From TH-plancto1 sp031431195 (GTDB lineage Bacteria; Planctomycetota; Planctomycetia; Planctomycetales; Planctomycetaceae): DNA of 43,216 nt. Location: contig JANPCU010000291.1 in NCBI GenBank assembly GCA_031431195.1, positions 1 through 43,216 on the forward strand. Direction: 5' to 3'. The notes under the pieces are model-generated. The model was not told the DNA's origin. It saw only the letters and a list, made by a program, of their open reading frames with translations, and made no database searches. The position numbers and the translations under genes were made by a program. Positions 8,474 to 16,887 of the stretch are shown in pieces (position 1 is the first letter of the stretch; every line of letters starts with the position of its first letter).

Positions 8474-9829
8474 ATGACGCGGAGCATTTTGAAAGGGCTG
8501 ACGATCGCAGCCTCACTGACCTTGGTGGCTCAAACCGCCTGGTCGATCGATCCCCGACTGAATCCCAACCCCGGACGCAACTCGACAGTGCCAGCGTCCA
8601 ACGATCCGGCGGCTCGGCTGGTCCAGCCCGGCTTCACGGCTCCGTCAACGCAGATCAGTACGAACCTGAGTCGTGATCGCCTGGGCAATGTCATCGTGCC
8701 GGACCCGACGCGGTTCGAGTACAACCCGTCCCGCCCGGCGTCGGTCGACACCTTGCGAGTCGCTCCCAAAGTCGGACCGAGCATTCAAATCAGCCCCGGT
8801 ACTCAGCCGCAACCGCAACCCTCGCAGCAGCAGCCACGCTGGAAGCTCGGTGTCTACTCGAAAGACACCAACACCGGTGTGCAGATTGTCCAAGTCGTCC
8901 AGAATGGCTCGGCCAATCGAGCCGGACTGGAAAAGGATGACATCATCCTGTCGGTCAACGGCTTCCAGGTCGGGTACGTCAACGGCACTCTGTACGATTG
9001 CGGAACCGAGTTCGAGCGACTGGCCGACAAAAACGGGTGGGTGAGCATGCTCGTCTACGACAATCGCACCCGCTCGCTCACCAATCTTCCGGTCCAGCTC
9101 GATTCCCGCCTGAGCCGGTTGAACGGGACAATGTCCTGGCGTGATGCGGTGACCTTGCCCGCGGGGGCAGTGGCTGTGGTCGAAATGCGAGAGCGCACAC
9201 GAGTGAATGCTCCGACGACCATTGTCGCCCGGACGACCGTCGAGAAGATTCGCCAGAACTCGATCCCTTTTGAGATTGAGTACGATCCAGCCCTCATCGA
9301 TCCCAACCGGACCTACGTCCTCTCGGCTTACGTGATCTCGGCAGGGAACCAGACGCTGTTTCAGTCGAGTCCGAACTCGAACTATCAGTTGACGAATCTG
9401 ACGAATGGTCAGAATCGTCCCGTGACGGTGGCGCTGGAGCGCGTGGGCGGGTACGACTCCCCGGTGGTCCAGAATCCTCCGCAGTACGGGAACCAAGAAC
9501 AGCACGTGACCCAGGAGCAGTTGGAAACTCTGTTCCAGACGATTCTCGAACGGAATCCGACGCAACGTGAGATGGAAGCCTGGCTCAGTTCGATTCGCTC
9601 GGGTCAGTCCCTGACCGATGTCGAGGCGAGTCTGCTGGCTCACAACCAGGTGTTCAACCAGGTGGACCGCGACAAGTCCCGGTACGTGGTGAAGCTGCAT
9701 GAGTTGCTGCTGGACCGCAAGCCGACCGCTGAAGAACTGACCTACTGGACTCAGCGTTACGACGTTCATCAGGGGATTCGCAGCGAAGTCGCTCGCGAGT
9801 TCATCGCCTCCGTGGGGGGGCCGAACTGA
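8474..9829 (+). CDS. Secreted protein with PDZ, YbaY-like and DUF4214-like domains
   Basis: A 451-residue protein. A signal peptide (MTRSILKGLTIAASLTLVAQTAWS) is followed by a Pro/Gln-rich linker. Then comes a PDZ domain at about 125-215 with the ligand loop and NRAGLEKDDIILSVNG core, but no protease domain. Residues of about 215-330 resemble the YbaY / type III secretion-associated lipoprotein family (WRDAVTLPAGAVAVVEM, PFEIEYDPALIDPNRTYVLS). The C-terminal 100 residues (TILERNPTQREMEAWLSSIR, LLLDRKPTAEELTYW) look like a DUF4214-type helical repeat. Start: the ATG at 8474 has GGAAGGAG nine bases upstream. It sits 115 bp after the PstS-like gene and is followed by a terminator. It is probably a periplasmic scaffold or binding protein; its partner is unknown. 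Confidence 0.82.
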   Translation: MTRSILKGLTIAASLTLVAQTAWSIDPRLNPNPGRNSTVPASNDPAARLVQPGFTAPSTQISTNLSRDRLGNVIVPDPTRFEYNPSRPASVDTLRVAPKVGPSIQISPGTQPQPQPSQQQPRWKLGVYSKDTNTGVQIVQVVQNGSANRAGLEKDDIILSVNGFQVGYVNGTLYDCGTEFERLADKNGWVSMLVYDNRTRSLTNLPVQLDSRLSRLNGTMSWRDAVTLPAGAVAVVEMRERTRVNAPTTIVARTTVEKIRQNSIPFEIEYDPALIDPNRTYVLSAYVISAGNQTLFQSSPNSNYQLTNLTNGQNRPVTVALERVGGYDSPVVQNPPQYGNQEQHVTQEQLETLFQTILERNPTQREMEAWLSSIRSGQSLTDVEASLLAHNQVFNQVDRDKSRYVVKLHELLLDRKPTAEELTYWTQRYDVHQGIRSEVAREFIASVGGPN

Positions 9830-9863
9830 TCCGGATGAGTGGATCAGAGAGTAACAGCGCACG

Positions 9864-9900
9864 AAGCCCAGGGGTTGCTACCTCTGGGCTTTTGGCTTTT
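9864..9900 (+). terminator. Rho-independent terminator after the PDZ gene
   Basis: AAGCCCAGGGG at 9864-9874 and CCTCTGGGCTT at 9881-9891 form an 11-bp stem with one G-T pair and a six-base loop, followed by TTGGCTTTT. Confidence 0.75.
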
Positions 9901-9912
9901 CGAATCATCACT

Positions 9913-10058
9913 AACCCGACGCGTGAGCGAGGGCCGAGCGTAGCGAGGGATACCGCCAATAATCGACCAGCCCTGCCGGTGTGGTTGCTCAGGCAAATCG
10001 CGGGGATCAAGTGATCGTAGAGCGTCTGGGGGCCTCCGCCCTCGCTGACGCGTCGGGT
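9913..10058. repeat. Family D palindrome (CCCGACGCGT), long form
   Basis: The arms AACCCGACGCGTGAGCGAGG and CCTCGCTGACGCGTCGGGT are inverted copies at the ends of a 146-bp unit. Two shorter copies, of about 72 bp, lie at 25873-25943 and 43055-43128. This palindrome is very frequent in planctomycete genomes and is the source of spurious short ORFs containing TRRVSEG and ADASGW. The rest of the gap, 10059-10333, shows nothing beyond a possible leader for the next gene. Confidence 0.8.
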
Positions 10059-10333
10059 GAGTGAGATGCCCCACTCGCTATTCTTCGTTTGCTGACTTTG
10101 ACTGAGTGCAGCAATTCGGCAACACGAATCCCTCTCGCGTCTATTGTCGGTTGTATCGATCACACCAGGCAATGATCTCGTTGCCTGTTCGCCACAGCGG
10201 GAATGCGGCTTGACCGGTCTTTCTCGCACACTTGTGTGAAGCAGCCTGTAAGCTCGACATGAGTTGTCAGAGCGTGTGGGAGTCTGCCTCCCGCGATCGA
10301 CATCGATTCATTGCTCAGCTGAGGACAGGTGTC

Positions 10334-13279
10334 ATGGCGGCCCCCGCGAATGGTCAGGAGTTCTTTGAGCTGCTGGAGAAGAGCCAGCTCCTGGACGCCG
10401 AGTGGATCTCGAAGTTGCGCCCCCAAATGGCTCAGCACCAGCAGACCGAGCCAAAACGCCTGGCCACGACCCTGCTCAAGAATCAGCTGATCACCGAATA
10501 CCAAGCCAGACAACTATTGGTGGGCAAGTACAAGGGGTTTTACCTCGCGCGGTATAAGATCTTGGAACTGCTGGGCATGGGAGGCATGGGGCGGGTCTAT
10601 CTGTCCGAGCAGATCTCGATGGAGCGGCTGGTAGCGATCAAGCTAATCAGTTTGCAAAAAAACAAGAAACATCATGCACAAGCCCTCGCCCGGTTTAAGC
10701 GGGAAGCCAAAGCCGTCGCTGCCCTCCGGCATCCGAACATCATTCAGGCGTTCGATTTTGCCGAAGAACACGGCATGCCCTATATCGTCATGGAATATGT
10801 CGAGGGTCTGGACACAGCCAAGATTGTCCAAAAGTTCGGCCCGATCCCCTGGAAGCAGGCAGCCGAGTATGGACGCCAGGCCGCCGAGGGGCTCGAACAC
10901 GCCCACATGGCGGGCCTGGTCCATCGCGACATCAAGCCGGGGAACCTGCTGGTCGACTCCAGCGGTCAAGTGAAGATCCTCGACTTGGGGCTGGTTTCGG
11001 CCTTCGACCAGAAGTCGGATGACTCATTGACAGTCGATCAGGACCAGCTCGGCACCGTCGACTATATCGCTCCCGAGCAGGCACTTGACAGTAAGAGTGT
11101 GGACGCGCGGGCCGACATCTACAGCCTGGGTGCCACGCTCTATTCCGTCATGACCGGGCGGATTCTCTACCCCGACAAATCCACCGCTCAGAAGCTGTTG
11201 ATGCACCAGACGACCGATCCCGAACCGCTCGTCAATCTGGTCCAGGGCATTCCGCCGGAACTGGCCGCTGTCATCGGCAAGATGCTGGCCAAGAAACCAG
11301 AGCAGCGATATCAATCGGCACAAGAGGTCGCCGCCGTGCTGAAGACCTTTGCGGAACCAAAATCCCCGCCGTATGAACTGAACTCCGTGAAGTACCGCCG
11401 GGCCGTCTACGAAGGCTTTCTCGGCAAGAGCCCCGAACCCCACCAGATCACCGTCCCGACACTCGGCAGCCCCGAAGTCGATAAGCCCACAGCCTCCTCG
11501 ACCGAGGGAGCTTCCTCGTCGATGGGCAAGCTACGGCAGGCGTCGATGATCAGTGCAGGATCTGCGGATACGGCGCTGGATGAGTTCTCGATGTCGGGTG
11601 ACGACTACACCCAGTTGGCCATGGAAATGCCTTCAATCGTGGGGCGGAGGAAAAAGAAGAAGGCCAAGAAAAAGACCGGACTCTCCACCGGGGAGATCGT
11701 GGCCGTCGCGGGCTCCCTGTTGGGCTTGCTGCTGGCCGTGTGGCTCGGGTCGATTGCGGTGCGAGCCTTGGGAAAATCGGACGAACCGAACACTCAGCCG
11801 CTTCCCCAGCCGCCAGCCAGTACTGCGTCGACCACCGCTCCCTCCTCGCCGCTGTCCCCGTCGCTGAACCCCACGGACGCAGCCTTCTTCCACACAATCG
11901 AGCTGACGAACGCGGCCAACACGACGACGAGTAAAGGGATGTTCAACCAGGAAGAGAACTTGACGGAGACGTTGATCTTCAACGATTGGGGACCAAAAAC
12001 CGTTGAAAATGTTCCGTTCAAGCTCATCGATCCCCAGGGTGGACAGAAGCCAAACGCCCTCATGCTGCATGGCACCAGCGGCATCCTGGCCCCACGAAAA
12101 CCCCGGAGTATCAAGGTCTCGTTGAACACGACCGCCAAGGCGATACATCTGCTGAGCGGGGTCGGGGGATACTGCTATCCGTCCACTCGCGAACCGGTGA
12201 CGACGATGGTCGCGAAATTGAAATATGCCGACGGGCAGACCGAAGAACACCGCTTTGTGAACGGGACGCACTTTGCCGACTATATCCGCCGCGAGGATGT
12301 CCCCGGCTCGATTCATGCATTCAACCTGCAAGGAAAGCAGTTGCGATACTTGCGGCTGATCCCCCAACAATCGCAGGTCATCGAGTCGATCGAGTTCATG
12401 AAGGACGCGGAGAATGCCACGGCCCCGATCATCATGGCCATGACGATTCAGCGACCGGAGATCGCCCCGGCTTCCGGAGTGGCGGTGGAACCATCCGGCC
12501 AGCAGCATGTCCGATCCAAAGGGCAGTCGTCTCGTCCGATTTTGATCAGCAAGGACACAGTCGCAGAAGGCGTATGGCGGGATTCACTGTTCAAGACATT
12601 GTCCGATCCCGAACTCATGGTCTGTTACACCTTCGATGAATCCAGCATCTCCGGCGATCACGTGAGCAACCTGGCGCGCTCCACTCTGGGAAAGTTCGAC
12701 CTCACACTCTTCGGCCCCAAGGTCTCCAACGGTCGCTTTCCCGGCAAGAAATCGATTCGATTCAACCCTGCGGGCGTCGCGCACCGGGCCGAGATCTCAT
12801 CGGCTGATTCGGATCAGCTGCAACTGGAGGACCGTTTCACGATCGCCATTTGGTTCAAGATCGACAAGTTCGACAAGATGTGGCAAACGCTGATCGCCAA
12901 GGGAGACAGCGGCTGGCGCGTGCAGCGGGATTCCGAGTCAAACCGCCTCGCGCTCCATGTGTCGACGGCTGACAACAAGATCTACGAGTTAAACGGCAGT
13001 TACCTGGTGAATGACACTCGCTGGCACCAGATCGTGGTGGTCAATTCGCCCCAAGTGAATTCGATGAAGATCTACATGGACGGGTTTCTCGACATCGAAA
13101 TGCCCTGGACTGTCCATTCCAGGAAGAACCCGTTTCCCGTCTGGCTCGGGGAAGGCTCGGAACCCTACAAGGGGGGCCGTGGCTTCGATGGCTGGATCGA
13201 CGAAATCGCCATCTGGAAGAGAGATCTGGACGCCTTGGAGGTGAAACGGATGTTCACACAGGGGAACCCGGCTGAGTAG
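10334..13279 (+). CDS. Ser/Thr protein kinase with extracytoplasmic NPCBM-like and LamG-type domains
   Basis: A 981-residue protein. Residues 1-70 are a helical cap. The kinase domain spans about 70-345: glycine loop LLGMGGMGRVYLSEQ (77-92), lysine K103 in VAIK, HRDIKPGN (H197-R-D), DLG at D217 in place of DFG, and APEQ. A Lys/Arg-rich stop precedes one membrane segment at about 453-479 (GEIVAVAGSLLGLLLAVWLG). Outside, about 540-700 resembles an NPCBM-type carbohydrate-binding module (LLSGVGGYCYPS, then RYLRLIP) and about 755-978 is a LamG/concanavalin-like domain (YTFDE...FTIAIWFKI...RWHQIVVV...GWIDEIAIWKR). It may sense a polysaccharide. Start: the ATG at 10334 has GAGG upstream; an in-frame GTG at 10232 would add 34 residues that look non-coding. 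Confidence 0.9.
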   Translation: MAAPANGQEFFELLEKSQLLDAEWISKLRPQMAQHQQTEPKRLATTLLKNQLITEYQARQLLVGKYKGFYLARYKILELLGMGGMGRVYLSEQISMERLVAIKLISLQKNKKHHAQALARFKREAKAVAALRHPNIIQAFDFAEEHGMPYIVMEYVEGLDTAKIVQKFGPIPWKQAAEYGRQAAEGLEHAHMAGLVHRDIKPGNLLVDSSGQVKILDLGLVSAFDQKSDDSLTVDQDQLGTVDYIAPEQALDSKSVDARADIYSLGATLYSVMTGRILYPDKSTAQKLLMHQTTDPEPLVNLVQGIPPELAAVIGKMLAKKPEQRYQSAQEVAAVLKTFAEPKSPPYELNSVKYRRAVYEGFLGKSPEPHQITVPTLGSPEVDKPTASSTEGASSSMGKLRQASMISAGSADTALDEFSMSGDDYTQLAMEMPSIVGRRKKKKAKKKTGLSTGEIVAVAGSLLGLLLAVWLGSIAVRALGKSDEPNTQPLPQPPASTASTTAPSSPLSPSLNPTDAAFFHTIELTNAANTTTSKGMFNQEENLTETLIFNDWGPKTVENVPFKLIDPQGGQKPNALMLHGTSGILAPRKPRSIKVSLNTTAKAIHLLSGVGGYCYPSTREPVTTMVAKLKYADGQTEEHRFVNGTHFADYIRREDVPGSIHAFNLQGKQLRYLRLIPQQSQVIESIEFMKDAENATAPIIMAMTIQRPEIAPASGVAVEPSGQQHVRSKGQSSRPILISKDTVAEGVWRDSLFKTLSDPELMVCYTFDESSISGDHVSNLARSTLGKFDLTLFGPKVSNGRFPGKKSIRFNPAGVAHRAEISSADSDQLQLEDRFTIAIWFKIDKFDKMWQTLIAKGDSGWRVQRDSESNRLALHVSTADNKIYELNGSYLVNDTRWHQIVVVNSPQVNSMKIYMDGFLDIEMPWTVHSRKNPFPVWLGEGSEPYKGGRGFDGWIDEIAIWKRDLDALEVKRMFTQGNPAE

Positions 13280-13399
13280 GTGCGTGAGGGGGGCTTTCTC
13301 CTGTCCCCCCTGCGGGAGTCGCCGAACGGTCGACTTTCTGCACCGACCTCGCTACGTTGTAGGGCTTCCACTGGGTCAAAGTTGAGTGAGGTCGTCTTC

Positions 13400-14452
13400 A
13401 TGTCGCAGCCGCGAGTTCGAATCGGCATTGTCGGAGCCGGAACGAACACCCGTGTTCGCCACCTTCCGGGGTTCCGCGCCATCGAGGGCGTGGAGCTGGT
13501 GTCCGTTTCCAATCGGACCACCGCATCGGCGGATCGCGTCGCTAAGGAATTCGGAATTCCCCATGTCATTGAGCGGTGGCAGGATCTGGTCGCTGCACCC
13601 GATATCGACGCCGTCATGATCGGGACATGGCCGAACATGCACTGCGAAGTGACGTGCGCCGCCCTCGCGGCTGGCAAGCATGTGCTATGCGAAGCCCGCA
13701 TGGCCCGCGACCTCGCCGAGGCCCGCAAAATGCTGGCGGCAGCTCAGGCTCACCCCCAGCTGACTGCCCAGATCGTCCCCAGTCCATTTGGACTAGAGGT
13801 CGGGGCCAAGGTTCTTAAGCTGCTCACGGACAACTTCATCGGCCAACTCCGCGAATTCGTAGTCATTGGGGCGGATGACCAGTTTTGGGATTACTCGCGA
13901 CCGATTCACTGGCGACAGGACTCGAATCTGAGCGGGAAGAATGTCCTCACACTCGGGATCATGCATGAGACTCTGAGCCGCTGGATTCCGGCTCCGTCCC
14001 GTGTCTTCGCTCAATCCGCCATCTTCGAGACTGAGCGCCCCGACCCAGCCGCCAATGGCTACCGGAACTGCACCGTCCCCGACAGTGTGCAGATTCTGAC
14101 GCAGACACCCGACGGCGCTCGAGGGATGTACCACTTGAGCGGGACCACACTCTTCGGCCCCGGCAAGCAGATTCATCTGTATGGCAGTCGAGGCACGATC
14201 AAGATCGTCTTCGGGGGCCCGAAAGAGAAAGTCTTCGCGGGCTACCACAGCCACAGCGAACTCAAAGAACTCGACCTCGCCCCCGAGACACGCGGCGGCT
14301 GGCGAGTGGAAGCCGAGTTCATCGGGGCGATCCGCGGCGAGGAACCGGTGCAGTACACCACGTTTACCGACGCCGTCCAGTACATGGAGTTCACCGACGC
14401 CGTCTCGCAAAGTATCGAGCAGCAGAAGCCCGTGAGCCTGCCGCTCGCCTGA
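13400..14452 (+). CDS. Gfo/Idh/MocA-family oxidoreductase with an altered EKP motif
   Basis: A 350-residue protein. The N-terminal Rossmann fold has IGIVGAGTNTRVRHLPGF (GxGxx(R/H) dinucleotide loop) and SNRT after beta-2. The C-terminal alpha/beta domain includes IQILTQTPDG-like and HLYGSRGTIKI strands. Length and order fit NAD(P)-dependent sugar/inositol dehydrogenases. The usual catalytic Glu-Lys-Pro of the family is here E98-A99-R100 (CEARMARD), so the conserved lysine is missing; the protein may be a diverged dehydrogenase or work differently. Start: the ATG at 13400 has GAGG eight bases upstream; upstream in-frame codons back to 13280 look non-coding. It follows the kinase by 120 bp on the same strand. 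The substrate is unknown. Confidence 0.85.
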   Translation: MSQPRVRIGIVGAGTNTRVRHLPGFRAIEGVELVSVSNRTTASADRVAKEFGIPHVIERWQDLVAAPDIDAVMIGTWPNMHCEVTCAALAAGKHVLCEARMARDLAEARKMLAAAQAHPQLTAQIVPSPFGLEVGAKVLKLLTDNFIGQLREFVVIGADDQFWDYSRPIHWRQDSNLSGKNVLTLGIMHETLSRWIPAPSRVFAQSAIFETERPDPAANGYRNCTVPDSVQILTQTPDGARGMYHLSGTTLFGPGKQIHLYGSRGTIKIVFGGPKEKVFAGYHSHSELKELDLAPETRGGWRVEAEFIGAIRGEEPVQYTTFTDAVQYMEFTDAVSQSIEQQKPVSLPLA

Positions 14453-14544
14453 ACCCGCTTCGCTGGCTGGTGTCTGTCCAGTGCCGCACCCGTTTGCTCT
14501 TCTCTGGCTGAAAGCTGACCGCTGACAGCTGATGGCTCCTCCCC

Positions 14545-15192
14545 ATGCTGCACATCATCGATTACGGAATGGGCAATCTCCGCAGTGTCCAAAAGGCGTT
14601 TGAGCATTTGGGCGTCGAGGCCGTCATTACCGACAGCCCCCGTGATCTGGCCACAGCGGACCGCGTCATTCTGCCGGGAGTCGGAGCCTTTCGGGATGCG
14701 ATTGCGGAACTGAAGCGACTCGATTTTGTGGCTGCGATTCGCGATGCCGTGGCCAGCGGTAAGCCGTTCCTCGGCATCTGTCTGGGGCTTCAGCTGCTGT
14801 TTGATGTGAGCTACGAGGACGGTGAGCACGAAGGGCTGGGAATTGTCCCGGGGAAAGTCATCCGCTTTGCCCCTCAACCGAATCTCAAAGTCCCGCACAT
14901 GGGGTGGAACTCGCTGACATTCCCGCAGGCTCACCCGATTCTGAACGGCATCGATCCCGGTTCTTACGTCTACTTCGTCCATAGCTACCATGTCGTTCCG
15001 ACCGACCCTCGCGTGATCGCCGCGACTAGCGACCACGGCGGTCCGTTCGTGGCGATGATCGCTCAAGGCAACCTGACCGCGACGCAGTTCCACCCGGAAA
15101 AGAGCCAGACAGTCGGGCTGCAACTGCTCAAGAATTTTGTGGGATCCACTGGTTCCCAAGAGTCGCTTTTCGCCACCCCATCACAGGACTGA
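14545..15192 (+). CDS. hisH: Imidazole glycerol phosphate synthase, glutaminase subunit HisH
   Basis: A 215-residue class I glutamine amidotransferase. With HisF it converts PRFAR and glutamine to IGP and AICAR in histidine biosynthesis; HisH supplies ammonia from glutamine. Hallmarks are the start IIDYGMGNLRSV, oxyanion-strand region ILPGVGAF, nucleophile C79 in GICLGLQLL, and H183/E185 in QFHPEKS, so the Cys-His-Glu triad is complete. The motif PHMGWN is also typical of HisH. Length is normal, with a roughly 12-residue extra tail. hisF and hisA are not adjacent; hisH stands alone after the oxidoreductase (92-bp gap containing a small AGCTGA-type hairpin). Confidence 0.95.
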   Translation: MLHIIDYGMGNLRSVQKAFEHLGVEAVITDSPRDLATADRVILPGVGAFRDAIAELKRLDFVAAIRDAVASGKPFLGICLGLQLLFDVSYEDGEHEGLGIVPGKVIRFAPQPNLKVPHMGWNSLTFPQAHPILNGIDPGSYVYFVHSYHVVPTDPRVIAATSDHGGPFVAMIAQGNLTATQFHPEKSQTVGLQLLKNFVGSTGSQESLFATPSQD

Positions 15193-15259
15193 ACTCGTAC
15201 TGAACCAACGGACTCCGAGAGTCCGGCATGACTGACGACTTTGGCGCAGAGTGACCTGC

Positions 15260-15748
15260 TCACTCTGCCATCGGCTCAGCGTCTCCATAACGCAATGTCC
15301 ACGGCGCGAGGACTTCGGGTTGCTCGCCGACTTGAACACGGAAGAGTACTGTGGATCCCTCGGGCGCGGAGAAGGGCATCCGAAAGACTTGCGGTGTGGC
15401 AGTCTGCGGCCCCACGGAGTGAATCGGATTCCAGGTGGGTGCCGCTTGCGGGTTCCCATCAACTTCAAAACCGAACTCCAACACTTTGAGCGGCGAAATC
15501 ACGGGTGTGTGGGTAATCACCATCCACGCGAACGAACCACTGTCGTCAGTCGACTCGACGACCTCCACCACGGCAGACAGCTTGGATTGATCGGAGAGCT
15601 TCCATTCCTGCGGGGAAAGGAACGACTTTTTACCAGCCGGAGGCTGCAGCAACTCTGCCCCGATCTGTTGCTGGGCCGCATCGCAGCCGGAGAGCGTAAT
15701 GCTCACAGCGAACGCACTCCACAGCATGATTCCACGGGCGTAGTTCAT
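15260..15748 (-). CDS. Small predicted lipoprotein of unknown function
   Basis: A 162-residue protein starting MNYARGIMLWSAFAVSITLSGC: a short charged start, hydrophobic core and lipobox LSGC with the lipidated Cys at about 22. The mature part is a beta-rich domain (VVEVVESTDDSGSFAWMVI, STVLFRVQVGEQP) of no family I recognise; alternation of strands suggests an immunoglobulin-like fold, which is inference only. The frame is open upstream to 15898, but the lipoprotein start at 15748 is clearly better. It is convergent with hisH (67-bp gap). Confidence 0.7.
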   Translation of the reverse strand: MNYARGIMLWSAFAVSITLSGCDAAQQQIGAELLQPPAGKKSFLSPQEWKLSDQSKLSAVVEVVESTDDSGSFAWMVITHTPVISPLKVLEFGFEVDGNPQAAPTWNPIHSVGPQTATPQVFRMPFSAPEGSTVLFRVQVGEQPEVLAPWTLRYGDAEPMAE

Positions 15749-16083
15749 AGTGAGGGCGACTTTCGTGGTAAGGGCTTTCGGGAACTCGACAGTCCCCTTG
15801 AGGTCGAGATTCCTTTGATGAAATCCCAACGGCACAGGCACTGGCCGACTCATTGATGCTGATACAAGTCTTCCCGAATTGCAACCGCCGAGTACCAAAG
15901 GCGGTCGCTTTGGACCGCCCGTGATTCAACGTGCGCCGTCGCCGACACCCGTACCGAGCAGGAAGTCAGTCGACCTGATCATCAATTCAGTCAGCGTGTA
16001 CGGCACGCAAGACTATGGTGAGGACTGGGACGAATCGACCCCCTGGACCTGAAAGTCCGAATCGAGACGAGCAGCTACCGTTT

Positions 16084-16210
16084 TATACTTCTCGCGGGGA
16101 GCACTGAGACATTTCGTAGGACGGACGTCCTCGTCCGTCCGTGAGGAAAGCCTCGCAGAGCGACGGGCGAGGACGTCCGTCGTACGCCTCAATCCGTCCC
16201 GCGTGAAGTA
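16084..16210. repeat. Family A palindromic element, copy 2
   Basis: Termini TATACTTC and GAAGTA, subterminal TGAGAC, and interior GGACGTCCTCGTCCGTC with its inverted copy. It is nearly identical to copy 1 and in the same orientation, lying 86 bases from the tRNA gene. Confidence 0.85.
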
Positions 16211-16295
16211 GAGTGGGGGGACCAGAACAGATCCAACCCCTCAATCCAGAGGAATTATCCAAGCGAAAACTGTTGTTCAACAGGCTTTAGTGAAG

Positions 16296-16369
16296 TGCGC
16301 CCGGGTGGACTCGAACCACCGACCGACGGATTAGAAATCCGTTGCTCTATCCGGCTGAGCTACGGGCGC
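16296..16369 (-). tRNA. tRNA-Arg, anticodon TCT
   Basis: The minus strand reads a complete cloverleaf: acceptor stem GCGCCCG/CGGGCGC, D arm AGCTCAGCCGGATAGAGCAA, anticodon arm ACGGA-TTTCTAA-TCCGT with anticodon TCT (reads AGA), and T arm GGTGG-TTCGAGT-CCACC, then discriminator A. CCA is not encoded. No mobile element or integrase lies next to it. Confidence 0.95.
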
Positions 16370-16887
16370 TTCTGAGGTTTTCACCTCGCATGTTGCTTTT
16401 CCGGGAATCGCGTTGAAGGCGGGCGACAACTGATACGACAACCGACAACCGCTTCGAGGGGGCAAAGACATGTCGGTCAGCAAAGCCACGAATCCGAAGT
16501 TATCTGACGCTGAATTTCCATTGACAACACACGCCGAGGGCTGTGGTGTGAGAAGATTCGACATCAGGTGCATGTCTTCGGAACGTGGGGGGCTGCCGAC
16601 GCAACACTGGAAGTATCTTGATGAGTGGGATGAACTGCAAGCCGGGAGTCACTCGCAGGTTTTGTCTGGCATCGGCCGCTCTGATTGAACAGACATTCGC
16701 TGTCCGGCGGGGGTTCACGGCGACCTGGGTAGATCGTCGGCCCCAACACAATCCTTTTTCCGGGTTCGCAAGGAGTGTCGTCGCGAATGTACGCCAGTTT
16801 TCGCTTCCCGGCCCCGGCGGGGCGAGAATCCCCGAGGATTCAGCGCACAATCGCGACCGCACTCGTTGGGAAGTCTGTGGAGGGCCA
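16370..16887. other. Intergenic stretch with no supported gene
   Basis: 518 bases between the tRNA gene and the DUF1559 locus. Short ORFs exist on both strands but none has a Shine-Dalgarno sequence, a recognisable domain or convincing composition. The only structure noted is a small GC hairpin near 16810-16840 (CCCCGGCGGGGCGAGAATCCCCG). Confidence 0.5.

Noticed and set aside
14545..15192. A histidine operon
   Set aside because: Only hisH is present; the neighbours are an oxidoreductase and an unrelated lipoprotein gene.
16084..16369. An integration site at the tRNA-Arg gene
   Set aside because: No integrase and no repeated tRNA 3' end were found; the nearby element is an ordinary family A copy.
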